Source: Collimonas fungivorans Ter331
GTDB lineage: Bacteria > Pseudomonadota > Gammaproteobacteria > Burkholderiales > Burkholderiaceae_D
Length of the DNA stretch: 64,000 bases
Direction: 5' to 3'
Assembly (NCBI RefSeq): GCF_000221045.1
Contig: NC_015856.1
Span: 3,306,542 to 3,370,541, forward strand
This document shows positions 54,617 through 62,088 of this stretch, piece after piece. Numbering within the stretch: position 1 is the first letter of the stretch; every line of letters starts with the position of its first letter. The notes below the pieces were generated by a model. It was given only the letters and a program-made list of their open reading frames with translations. It did not search any database and had not been told where the DNA came from. A program made the position numbers and the translations under genes.

Positions 54617-55156
54617 GTGAAATTCCTCGCCATCTCAGGCAGCCTGCGCGCTGCCTCCCACAATTCGGCCCTGCTGCGGGCCATGGCGCGCCTGGCGCCG
54701 GACGGCGCCAGCGTGACGCTGTACCGCGGCCTGGGCGACTTGCCCCTGTTCAATCCGGATATCGAAGCCAGCGACCCGGCCGCGGTGGCAGATCTGCGCA
54801 GCCGCATCGTGGCTGCCGACGCCCTGCTGATCGCCAGTCCGGAGTACGCGCACGGCATTACCGGCGCCATGAAGAACGCGCTCGACTGGATGGTGGGCTG
54901 CGAAGCTTTTGTGCTGAAGCCGGTGGCCTTGCTGAATGCCTCGCCGAGGGCGGTACACGCCCAGGCGTCTCTAAGGGAAATCGTGACGATGATGTCGGCG
55001 CAGATTGTCGAACCGGCGTCGGTCACCGTCCCCATCCTTGGTTCGCATCTCAGCGAAGACCAGATCGTCCTGCACCCGGAGATTGCCGCAACGCTGCGCG
55101 GCGCCCTGCTCGCGTTGCGCGCCGCCGTGCTGGCGGCACGCTCGCAGCCTGAATAA
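54617..55156 (+). CDS. NADPH-dependent FMN reductase
   Basis: 179-residue flavodoxin-fold reductase: FLAISGSLRAASHNSALLRA (FMN phosphate loop), SPEYAHGITGAMKNALDWM (FMN isoalloxazine loop), typical of the ArsH/ChrR/YieF group. The likely roles are quinone, azo or chromate reduction. GTG 54617 gives the canonical start; ATG 54587 would add ten residues, and neither has a strong ribosome site. Its stop is 1 base before the MITE-like repeat (55158). Confidence 0.88.
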   Translation: MKFLAISGSLRAASHNSALLRAMARLAPDGASVTLYRGLGDLPLFNPDIEASDPAAVADLRSRIVAADALLIASPEYAHGITGAMKNALDWMVGCEAFVLKPVALLNASPRAVHAQASLREIVTMMSAQIVEPASVTVPILGSHLSEDQIVLHPEIAATLRGALLALRAAVLAARSQPE

Positions 55157-55157
55157 T

Positions 55158-55322
55158 CTAGTGTGGTGTTTCGCACATAATGGCGCTTAAGAAATGGCAG
55201 ATTTTCGTGTCAGGCTAGGCGCGAACCGGAGCGATAGCAAGCTATCGCGAGGATTTGCAACGACGCATGGCGCGAAAAGATGCCGTTTATTAAGTGTCAT
55301 TATGTGCGAAACACTACACTAG
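55158..55322. mobile_element. 165-bp MITE-like inverted-repeat element
   Basis: The left end CTAGTGTGGTGTTTCGCACA continues ATAATGGCGCTTAAG. The right end, read inversely, is CTAGTGTAGTGTTTCGCACA then ATAATGACACTTAAT, so the arms match over about 50 bases with few changes. The centre is a hairpin GCGATAG-CAAG-CTATCGC. There is no coding sequence. CTAG at both ends may be a target duplication or part of the termini. The right CTAG supplies the TAG stop of the DUF1304 gene. The whole element can fold into one long hairpin. Confidence 0.8.
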
Positions 55323-55675
55323 GCCAATGTCAGCAAGCCCAAAGCGACGATAGCCGGTACCGCCTGCACGTACAAGATCTTGCGGCTCACGGTGAGCGCA
55401 CCGAAGATGCCGGCGACGACCACGCAGGCCAGGAAAAAGATCTTGATCGCATAACCCGGCGTGCCCAGGCACAAACCCCAGGCCAGGCCGGCGGCCAGGA
55501 AGCCGTTGTACAAACCCTGGTTGGCGGCCAGGGCCTTGGACGCCGCCGCGAACTCCGGCGTCAGCCTGAAGGTCTTGAGGCCCAACGGCTTATCCCACAA
55601 AAACATTTCAAGCACCAGGAAATACACATGCAGCAAGGCGACCAGGGCAATCAGCAGGTTGGTGACAGTATTCAA
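55319..55675 (-). CDS. DUF1304 membrane protein
   Basis: 118-residue protein with four hydrophobic helices: LIALVALLHVYFLVLEMFLW, then LAANQGLYNGFLAAGLAWGL and two further helices, the conserved layout of DUF1304. Function unknown. The start is a TTG with GGAG 6 bases upstream. The TAG stop is the end of the MITE-like element, so the C-terminal few residues may differ from orthologues. Confidence 0.88.
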   Translation of the reverse strand: MNTVTNLLIALVALLHVYFLVLEMFLWDKPLGLKTFRLTPEFAAASKALAANQGLYNGFLAAGLAWGLCLGTPGYAIKIFFLACVVVAGIFGALTVSRKILYVQAVPAIVALGLLTLA

Positions 55676-55761
55676 GACAGGCTCCGTTTTTTTTTAAATG
55701 ATGATGCCGGCTGCTCCTGTTTTTAAACAGGTAGGCGGCAGGCGATGTGAAAGTCTGCTTT

Positions 55762-56412
55762 TCAGGCCTTGGCCGCAACCTGGCTGGCATGCTGCGCCGC
55801 CAGTTCAGCGTCGAGCGCCTTGACGCGCTGCGCGGCCGGGCGCGCGTTGACCCGGTCGATATACGCCTGGATCAGCGGCGACATCGGCACCAGCTGGAAT
55901 GCCGTGGTCCAGGTCAGCGCGGTGCCCCACAGGACATCGGCGGCGCTGAATTTTTCGCCCAGGATATACGGTCCCTTGGCTAGCTGGCCGGTCAAGGTGG
56001 CCAGCATCGTATCGAAATCGCCGTAAGGGCAGGTCGACGGCGCCGCCGGCGGATGCTTTTGCGCCCGGTCGACCACCGCCGGCTCGAAACAGGAACCGTA
56101 GTAGACCATCCAGCGCAGGTACGGGCCGCGCAGCGGATCGTCCAGCGCCGGCGTCAGGCCGGCATCCTGGTACAGGTCGGCCAGGTACAGGAAAACCGCG
56201 ACCTGTTCGGTAATCAGCGCTTCGCCATGGCGGATCGCGGGCACCTTGCCCATCGGATTGATCGCCAGGTATGCAGGACCGCGCTGCTCACCCGCTTTCA
56301 TGTTGAGCGCGTGCAGCTGGTAGTCGGCGCCCAGCTCCTCAAGCAGGATGCGGGCGCCGGTCGAGCGTGTATTCGGCGAATGGAAAAACGTTACGCGGCG
56401 GTTCGGTGTCAT
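55762..56412 (-). CDS. glutathione S-transferase
   Basis: 216-residue GST. The N-terminal thioredoxin-like domain has FHSPNTRSTGARILLEELGA and NPMGKVPAIRHGEALITEQVAVFLYL; the C-terminal helical domain has KFSAADVLWGTAL. Ser/Thr in SPNTRS is the likely glutathione-activating residue. ATG 56412 follows AGGAGATGCC; the frame opens upstream at 56478 without a ribosome site. Substrate unknown. Confidence 0.92.
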   Translation of the reverse strand: MTPNRRVTFFHSPNTRSTGARILLEELGADYQLHALNMKAGEQRGPAYLAINPMGKVPAIRHGEALITEQVAVFLYLADLYQDAGLTPALDDPLRGPYLRWMVYYGSCFEPAVVDRAQKHPPAAPSTCPYGDFDTMLATLTGQLAKGPYILGEKFSAADVLWGTALTWTTAFQLVPMSPLIQAYIDRVNARPAAQRVKALDAELAAQHASQVAAKA

Positions 56413-56782
56413 GGCATCTCCTGGTTTTATTTTTATGGCGCTTCGGTCAGTAATATATCCCAAGCGCGGCCGACACATAGCGAAACAACTAGATAAAATT
56501 TTTACCTTGCATTAGTCGGAATCCTCTATTCCGGCTGCGCCGGATCGTGCTCTATTGATCTATTTGCAAGCCCGCGGCAGTCCTTGCAGCCGCTGCGACC
56601 GCCCCTGTAAAAACAGGAATTTTCATAGGGAAAACGCAGCAGGCCGCGGCTCCACGCTGCGATCTGCATGCCAGCCTGGCGCTGTAAGGCAAATGTGAAA
56701 AGTGTAAGCAAATGCACGGGACACATTCCTGAAATTCCCGCTTCGTAGAATCGATAGCACTGGACCACTTCAGGAGCGCAAA
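56413..56782. other. gene-free region upstream of the WxxGxW gene
   Basis: 370 bases between the divergent GST and WxxGxW genes. A small hairpin CCTGT-AAAA-ACAGG lies near 56609-56622. No gene, repeat or clear promoter pair was recognised; short frames here look random. Confidence 0.5.
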
Positions 56783-57184
56783 TTGAAGCACCCTCTCAGC
56801 ATCGCAGCGATCATCGCCGGCCGCTTTTCATCGTTCGCCAGTCCGCCCTCAAGGACTCTTGGCGGTCCTGACATCATTCTCAAGAACGCGCCGCCGGCCC
56901 CAAGAACGGAAGCCGAACCAGCCCCGCGCGCCGGGCTGGTGTGGAGTCCTGGATTCTGGAATTATGTGGGCGGCTGGTATGTATGGGAAGCCGGCCACTG
57001 GGAACTGGAGCGCGACAACCAGTTTTACCTGAAGCCGGGCTGGCAGAAAGTGATCCACGGCTGGCAGCTGCAACGCGGCGAATGGCGCGTCACTTCAGTC
57101 AGCTTCATCAAGCAGGGAAATGCTGCCAGGGCGGCAGACGATGCTCCGGAACTGCAATACGATCCGCTTGCGGCGTTTCGCTAG
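56783..57184 (+). CDS. WxxGxW (YXWQ) repeat protein, exported-like
   Basis: 133-residue small protein with tryptophan-rich repeats: LVWSPGFWNY, YVWEAGHWEL and YLKPGWQKVIHGWQLQRGEW, typical of BcpO-like YXWQ/WxxGxW proteins found in cell envelopes of Burkholderiales. The N-terminus is short and moderately hydrophobic, so a signal peptide is plausible but weak. The start is a TTG, chosen because AGGAG lies 8 bases upstream. Role unknown. Confidence 0.7.
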   Translation: MKHPLSIAAIIAGRFSSFASPPSRTLGGPDIILKNAPPAPRTEAEPAPRAGLVWSPGFWNYVGGWYVWEAGHWELERDNQFYLKPGWQKVIHGWQLQRGEWRVTSVSFIKQGNAARAADDAPELQYDPLAAFR

Positions 57185-57193
57185 TACAAAAAT

Positions 57194-57412
57194 CTATTGC
57201 CCGGCCTGCTTTGCCAATGCATCGCGGCGCTGGCGGCTGCGTTCCTGGCAGCGAAAACAGATCCAGCGCTTGGATTTGTTGCGCAACACGAAATCGCCTT
57301 CCGTCACCGCGACTTCACCCTGGTGATGCGAGCAGAATCGCTTGCCGGTAACGTTTGCCGTGGCCTGTGTCACCAGCGCCAGCCGGTCTTGTCGTTGCAG
57401 ATAGGCAGTCAT
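57194..57412 (-). CDS. small protein with CxxC pair
   Basis: 72-residue basic protein with FCSHHQGEV and WICFRCQERSRQRR, which could bind zinc through Cys/His. Similar small proteins in Oxalobacteraceae are annotated only as hypothetical. ATG 57412 has GGAAG 8 bases upstream; ATG 57430 is an in-frame alternative. It lies 47 bases downstream of a small membrane protein gene and is probably in the same transcript. The function is not known. Confidence 0.6.
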   Translation of the reverse strand: MTAYLQRQDRLALVTQATANVTGKRFCSHHQGEVAVTEGDFVLRNKSKRWICFRCQERSRQRRDALAKQAGQ

Positions 57413-57459
57413 TGCGGATTCTTCCTTCATTGCTTGCCCGGTCCAGGCCCGGGCGATTG

Positions 57460-57684
57460 CTATTTTCCAAATGGATTGATGCTCACGGCGTCTTGCGCTT
57501 TGGCCGACAAGGCTGATGCAGCGGCCTGCGCGGCGCCGGACGGTAATCCGCCCCGCTCCCCGGCTGTCACCGCAACCTGGGTCCCGGTTTTCGCTATCGA
57601 ATCGTCTACCGAAAAAACCGCATAGATGCCGCCGGCGCCCAATACAAGGGCGGCGATAATCCATCTGAGATTCGATCTGTTCAT
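57460..57684 (-). CDS. small single-helix membrane protein
   Basis: 74-residue protein with one N-terminal hydrophobic helix (LRWIIAALVLGAGGIYAVF) and a 50-residue Ala/Gly-rich tail. A GGAG 7 bases before the ATG supports the start. The family was not recognised. It pairs with the CxxC small protein downstream. Confidence 0.6.
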   Translation of the reverse strand: MNRSNLRWIIAALVLGAGGIYAVFSVDDSIAKTGTQVAVTAGERGGLPSGAAQAAASALSAKAQDAVSINPFGK

Positions 57685-57719
57685 GTCCGGCTCCGATCAG
57701 TACGGGTACTGCCATCTCG

Positions 57720-57754
57720 TCGCCGGCGCGGATAAAACCTGTCCGCGCCGGCGA
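57720..57754. terminator. strong hairpin downstream of S53 protease gene
   Basis: Perfect 13-base arms TCGCCGGCGCGGA (57720-57732) and TCCGCGCCGGCGA (57742-57754) around a 9-base loop. It follows the protease stop and precedes the small membrane protein gene on the same strand. There is no U tract on the minus strand, so it may protect the mRNA end rather than terminate. Confidence 0.6.
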
Positions 57755-57788
57755 TTTCAAACATGCTGACTACAAAAACCGCGGACGA

Positions 57789-59678
57789 TTAACGTGCAAA
57801 GTCCGAGGTGTTCTTGACGAAGGTATTCAGGTTGCCAATGTTCAGGCTACCGAAACCGGTAGTTGCATCCCAGCCTGCTGCAGCCTTGTAGCCGTACGAG
57901 CTGCTGGCGCCGTTGGTGCCGGAAGTCACGTCATGCAGCAGCGAGGCGTTGGCGGCAACCGGGAAGTACTTGTAGAAGCTGGCTGCCGGGAAACCCAGGG
58001 CATTGTTGTTGGCCGATTGCAGGCGGGCCCAGACGCCGGCGAAGATCGGCGCCGCCAAGCTGGTGCCGCCTACCGTACCGGTCTGGCTGTTGTAGTAGAT
58101 GGTGGCGCCGCTGGCGCTGGCAGCGTCAAACGCGATGTCCGGCAAGCCGCGGGTAGTCTTGCCGGCAGCAATCACACCCGACTGGTAGGATGGCGCCGCT
58201 TCGTACTTGCTGTAGCCGCCGCCGGTTGCCCACAGGCGCTTGGTGGAATCGTAGTCGCCCGCGTCGTCGTAGGTGCCGATCGCGCTCAGGCCTTCGTTCC
58301 ACACGGTCTCGCTGCTGTAGGCGCCGGAGTTGGTGTACAGGGTTGTACCGCCGACTGCGATGACGTAAGGCGAAGCAGCCGGTTCGCTGACATCATAGGT
58401 CGATTTGTTTTTCGGTACGCCAGGCGCGCCGGAAATCGAACTGGTCTGGCAGTTGTAAGTACCTGCATCTCCGGTTGAAATGGAGAATGTCTGGCCTTGC
58501 GCAACTGCTTGCTTGAACACGTTGTCGTCGGCTGCCTGCGTGCCGTCGCTATGGGTATCCGATTCGCAGCCGCCGAGCGAAACGTTGATGACCTTGGCCA
58601 CGTTGTCAGTCACCGCACGGTTGTAGGCTGCGGTGATGCCGCTGAAACTCATGTCAGGCGATGCGTAGAAAATCAGTTGCTTGACGCCGCCGGAAGTGCC
58701 GGTGATGGTCTGGCTGTCCAGGTTCCATTCGACTTGGCCGGAGGTATCGCTATAGTCGGCGCCGGCAGCGCCGGTTTTCACCACCAGAGTATTGACGGTG
58801 GCCAGGCCCTTGGCTGTAGTGAAGGTTTTCAGGTCGGTAATCGTCGGGCTGAGATCGCCTGCCGAGATGATGCCGACTACGGTGTTCGAAGCAGTCGGCG
58901 TGGTGCCGACGCTATAGATCGCAGGGAACTGCACAGGGCTGTGCGCTGTCGCCACCGGCGTTGCATTGACCGTGACTTTAGCTTGTGCGCTCACGCCGGC
59001 TTCAGGCGTCTGCACCCAGCGATGGTGGGTCTGGGCGATCGCAACGTTTTGCAAACCCAGCACCGAATCGACGATGCCGCTCAGTGCGGCAGGCACTTGT
59101 GCTGCATCGGTATTGGCGAACACTTTGCGGCCGTCCTGCTGGAAGCGTTTCAGCGCTGTGCGGAAGCCGGTTTGTACAGTGGCGGCGGTGCCGTCGGCTG
59201 TCACCAGATGGCGGTTCGGCGCGACCTGGATGTTGACAAAACCGGACTTGCTCAGATGGGCAACCACTTTCGCCACATCTTTTTCCGTAGGCGCATATTC
59301 TGCGGCGAATTGCGCCGGTGTCAGAAACTTGCCGTAGGAAGCAGTGCCAGGTGTATGCAGATCCTGCAGGAACTTGTCGAGCTTGGCTTCATTGCGCAGG
59401 TTCAGACTGAGCGTCACATGGACCGGTTCGCCTTGCGCCAGCTGCACGGCGGTTGCGGCGGGGGTTACCACGCTGGCATCGGCTGCCACGCTCTTTTGAT
59501 TCGCTTGGACTTGCGGCAAGAACGCTTGGGTCTTGGTGGTGACCCAAGCGCTGTTGTCCGCCACGGCTGCGTGGACAGACAATGATGCAAACACCAGGGA
59601 CAACGCCAATGACAACGCCGAAGCCTGGGGAATCGCAAAATTTGCTGCTAGTGCTTTCGCTGATATTTCCGATTTCAT
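57789..59678 (-). CDS. secreted S53 (sedolisin) serine peptidase
   Basis: 629-residue pro-kumamolisin type protease. Signal peptide (about residues 1-37, ending VHAAVADNS), then an activation propeptide (VTLSLNLRNEAKLDKFLQDL, LTPAQFAAEYAPTEKDVAKV). The peptidase domain carries the Glu/Asp of the triad in QVEWNLDSQTITG and the nucleophile Ser in GGTSLAAPIFAGVW. It is active outside the cell at acidic pH in known members. ATG 59678 has AGAGGAAT upstream; a longer frame starts at 59774. It fits a predatory or saprophytic life style. Confidence 0.95.
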   Translation of the reverse strand: MKSEISAKALAANFAIPQASALSLALSLVFASLSVHAAVADNSAWVTTKTQAFLPQVQANQKSVAADASVVTPAATAVQLAQGEPVHVTLSLNLRNEAKLDKFLQDLHTPGTASYGKFLTPAQFAAEYAPTEKDVAKVVAHLSKSGFVNIQVAPNRHLVTADGTAATVQTGFRTALKRFQQDGRKVFANTDAAQVPAALSGIVDSVLGLQNVAIAQTHHRWVQTPEAGVSAQAKVTVNATPVATAHSPVQFPAIYSVGTTPTASNTVVGIISAGDLSPTITDLKTFTTAKGLATVNTLVVKTGAAGADYSDTSGQVEWNLDSQTITGTSGGVKQLIFYASPDMSFSGITAAYNRAVTDNVAKVINVSLGGCESDTHSDGTQAADDNVFKQAVAQGQTFSISTGDAGTYNCQTSSISGAPGVPKNKSTYDVSEPAASPYVIAVGGTTLYTNSGAYSSETVWNEGLSAIGTYDDAGDYDSTKRLWATGGGYSKYEAAPSYQSGVIAAGKTTRGLPDIAFDAASASGATIYYNSQTGTVGGTSLAAPIFAGVWARLQSANNNALGFPAASFYKYFPVAANASLLHDVTSGTNGASSSYGYKAAAGWDATTGFGSLNIGNLNTFVKNTSDFAR

Positions 59679-60182
59679 TTGCTTATTCCTCTTGAATGGA
59701 ACAGATAAAAGACGCCGCAGCCCTGCATTGCGATCGGCAATGCAAAGTTGATTTGGCGCTGGAGTCTGCATCACCGGTTGTGATGCAGGGGTTTAACGAG
59801 ACGTGATGTCCGTTAACTGGATGGCCGCAGCGAGAGCGCTGGCGATGCCGGAAGATCAGGGGGAGCCGCGGTGCGATGTGCCGCAGCTGATGAGCAGCGC
59901 GAGCGGCACGGGCGAATGGAGATCGAATTGAATCTGGTGCAAATCATGAGACTTCCCTCTTGAGGATTAACCACGGCATCAATGACTCTTTTGGAGCGGA
60001 CGCCGTGTGAAAAATCAACGCTTCACATCTTCTTTTTATGATTCAAAACTATCTGACTGACGATCCAGAATAAATCAATTGCGCCTAAGAAACAATAGCA
60101 ATTCAACTGATATTTTCTTCTATCGAATCACGTATTTCGTTGCATCCCTGCTTTCGTTAAAATCCCGCTCAAACCCTTGTAT
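59679..60182. other. gene-free region upstream of S53 protease gene
   Basis: 504 bases without a gene. It contains a perfect 9-base dyad CTGCATCAC/GTGATGCAG (59766-59788) and an AT-rich stretch 60010-60130. A weak minus-strand promoter TTGTTT-N17-TATTCT (60095 to 60067) is possible, which would give a long leader of nearly 400 bases. Confidence 0.5.
59766..59788 (-). promoter_or_regulatory. 9-bp dyad in the S53 protease leader
   Basis: CTGCATCAC and GTGATGCAG are perfect inverted arms around CGGTT, 88 bases before the protease ATG. It could be an operator or an mRNA hairpin; nothing identifies the binder. Confidence 0.4.
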
Positions 60183-61175
60183 TCATTGGCTGGAATCAAT
60201 TCCCGCACCGATGATGGGAGCATTCTCCGGCTTGATATTCCGTGTCGAAAAAAACGCACCAAAATTAATCATCGAACGCGGCAATGTGGCCCATAAAGTG
60301 GCGCCGACAATCAAGGCGCCGCCAACCCAGGACAGCGCGCCAAGTTTTTCGCCGAGCCAGAAAGAAGCGAACAACGCGCCGAACACCGGCTCGCTTCCCA
60401 TCAACAGGGAAACCCGGGTCGGGTTGCTGCGCCGCAGTCCATAGTTCTGCGCAAAAAAAGCAAAGATGGTGCAAAACAACACCAGGTAAATCGTGCTCAC
60501 CCAGAAGCTTGGATCGCTCGGCAGCGGCGGCAGCCCGCCTTGCATGAACAGGCTGGCGACCAGCAGGCAGCCGAAACCGACTACACCGGATTGCACCGCG
60601 GTCAGGGTCAGGTTGGACATGTCCTTGTCGACCGTCAGGCGTTTGGTCATGACCATCATGAAGGCGCGCAATAAAGCCGCCGCCAGCATCAGGCCGTCGC
60701 CCAGGTTGAATGTGAGGTTGCTGCCGATGGTCAGCAGCCAGGTGCCGAGGAGCGAAACAAAAGCCACCACAAAAGCGCTGATTGGCGGCCGTTGCGCCAT
60801 CACCAGCCACTCGACGAAAGGCGTAAAGACCACGCACAGGCTGATCAGGAAAGCGGCGTTCGAAGCCTGCGTCAGCGCTACGCCGAAGGTTTCACAAATG
60901 AAGATGGCAAGCAGGATCAGGCCCAGCGGCACGCCGGCACGCAACGCCGCCCGTCCTTCGGGCCTGGCCAGCTGGCGCAGGCTGGGCAGCAGCAGGAAGA
61001 AGGTCATGCAGAAGCGGATCGCGACAAATCCCAGCACCGGATAAAACACCAGCGCGTCCTTGGCGACGCCATAGCTGGTGCCCCAGACGATCGCAACCAG
61101 CAGCAGCAGCAAATCGGCGAACCAGAGACCTTTGGCAGATGAGTTGGGGGATCGGCTGGCAGATGAGATCGTCAC
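60183..61175 (-). CDS. EamA/DMT family exporter
   Basis: 330-residue drug/metabolite transporter with about ten hydrophobic helices in two EamA halves (LLLLVAIVWGTSYGVAKDAL first half; VSLLMGSEPVFGALFASFWL second half). Relatives such as RhtA and YdcZ export amino acids. The start is a GTG with GGAG 9 bases upstream. It lies behind the dioxygenase gene but after a rho-independent terminator, so it has its own promoter or is controlled by read-through. It probably exports the product of the argG-like/dioxygenase pair. Confidence 0.9.
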   Translation of the reverse strand: MTISSASRSPNSSAKGLWFADLLLLLVAIVWGTSYGVAKDALVFYPVLGFVAIRFCMTFFLLLPSLRQLARPEGRAALRAGVPLGLILLAIFICETFGVALTQASNAAFLISLCVVFTPFVEWLVMAQRPPISAFVVAFVSLLGTWLLTIGSNLTFNLGDGLMLAAALLRAFMMVMTKRLTVDKDMSNLTLTAVQSGVVGFGCLLVASLFMQGGLPPLPSDPSFWVSTIYLVLFCTIFAFFAQNYGLRRSNPTRVSLLMGSEPVFGALFASFWLGEKLGALSWVGGALIVGATLWATLPRSMINFGAFFSTRNIKPENAPIIGAGIDSSQ

Positions 61176-61189
61176 TTCGCTTTACTCCG

Positions 61190-61210
61190 GATAGCGCCAT
61201 CGGCGCTATC
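61190..61210 (-). promoter_or_regulatory. 9-bp hairpin before EamA start
   Basis: GATAGCGCC and GGCGCTATC form a perfect 9-base stem with a 3-base loop, 15 bases before the GTG. It touches the ribosome-site region and could affect translation initiation. Confidence 0.55.
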
Positions 61211-61217
61211 AGTTAGG

Positions 61218-61256
61218 AAAAAAAAACGTTCCGCCTAGGTGGAGGCTGAGCGGAAC
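61218..61256 (-). terminator. rho-independent terminator / possible attenuator
   Basis: On the minus strand GTTCCGC (61256-61250) pairs with GCGGAAC (61234-61228), followed after one base by T9 (61226-61218). It lies between the dioxygenase stop (61333) and the EamA start (61175). It would stop transcripts of the enzyme operon, or act as an attenuator before the exporter gene. Confidence 0.8.
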
Positions 61257-61290
61257 AAACGGCGGGAGCACCGAGGATATTGGTCAGGGG

Positions 61291-61332
61291 TAGATCACGC
61301 TTAAATAAGCTCGCTTAATCAAGCACGCTTAA
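61291..61332. repeat. three 14-bp direct repeats
   Basis: Units TAGATCACGCTTAA (61291-61304), ATAAGCTCGCTTAA (61305-61318) and TCAAGCACGCTTAA (61319-61332) run head to tail, all ending CGCTTAA. They start right after the dioxygenase stop codon (minus strand). They could be protein-binding sites or an RNA element upstream of the terminator. Confidence 0.75.
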
Positions 61333-62088
61333 CTAAGCTTGGGTTCTGGTATAGGCAATCACCAGCACGTCTCTGAATGCTTCACGCTTGGCTTCATACG
61401 GCAGCACCTTGGTCACGCCGTGCATGGTGCGGGCATCGTCGGCCAGCATCAGGTCCATCGGATCGGTCAAGGTGTAGCGGCACATCAGCTTGCCGGCGAC
61501 ATCGGTAATATAGGTTTCGCCGCCGGCCACGTTATGACGGCGCACCATCATGGTCACGATGTAGTCGACGCCGTCGCGGTGCAGTCCTTCCGGCGTCGGG
61601 TTGCCTGGAACATGGGAACTGGCGCGTATGCGGTAAGGGTGCAGGCGGATATTCCATTTGCCGCTGTCGCCCTCGACCTTGTCGAACACTTGCGCCAGCG
61701 ACAGCAGCAGGCCGGACAGGAAAGGGTTGTCGATGAAGTGCTGCTCGAGCGGCTCGAAGTGGCGGGCAATATCGCCATTCAGTTTATTGATGTAGCTTGG
61801 CTGCACGTATGGCGCGTGCGGCAGCTGCTGCAGCACGCCTTCGGCGCTGTCCAGTTCGAATGCGCTGTAGCGGCGGAAGCGATAGTTGCCGTTGTCGCCC
61901 ATGTACTTGTCTTGCGGCAGGTTGTTCCAGCAGCTGGCGAATTCGTCCCAGGTTGCCGGATCGACATCGCAGGCAGCTTGCACGGCGCGGCCCGACATCA
62001 CGCTGAATTGCCGCCGGCGCAGTTCGTTGCTGAGATGGTCGATGATGGGCGAGGCGATCCTGATGGGCGCCAAGACGTCGATTTCCAT
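61333..62088 (-). CDS. Fe(II)/2-oxoglutarate dioxygenase (PF10014, amino-acid hydroxylase type)
   Basis: 251-residue enzyme of the 2OG-Fe_Oxy_2 family. Founding members such as Bacillus thuringiensis IDO hydroxylate free L-amino acids. The iron ligands are H and D in GLHRDGVDY and the distal His in RTMHGVTKV, with the 2OG-binding Arg probably in REAFRDVLVIAY. The N-terminal RRRQFSVMSG and FRRYSAFEL segments match the family. The ATG directly follows the TAA of the argG-like gene (TAAATG), so the two are coupled. The substrate is unknown; the neighbour suggests an amino acid. Confidence 0.88.
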   Translation of the reverse strand: MEIDVLAPIRIASPIIDHLSNELRRRQFSVMSGRAVQAACDVDPATWDEFASCWNNLPQDKYMGDNGNYRFRRYSAFELDSAEGVLQQLPHAPYVQPSYINKLNGDIARHFEPLEQHFIDNPFLSGLLLSLAQVFDKVEGDSGKWNIRLHPYRIRASSHVPGNPTPEGLHRDGVDYIVTMMVRRHNVAGGETYITDVAGKLMCRYTLTDPMDLMLADDARTMHGVTKVLPYEAKREAFRDVLVIAYTRTQA

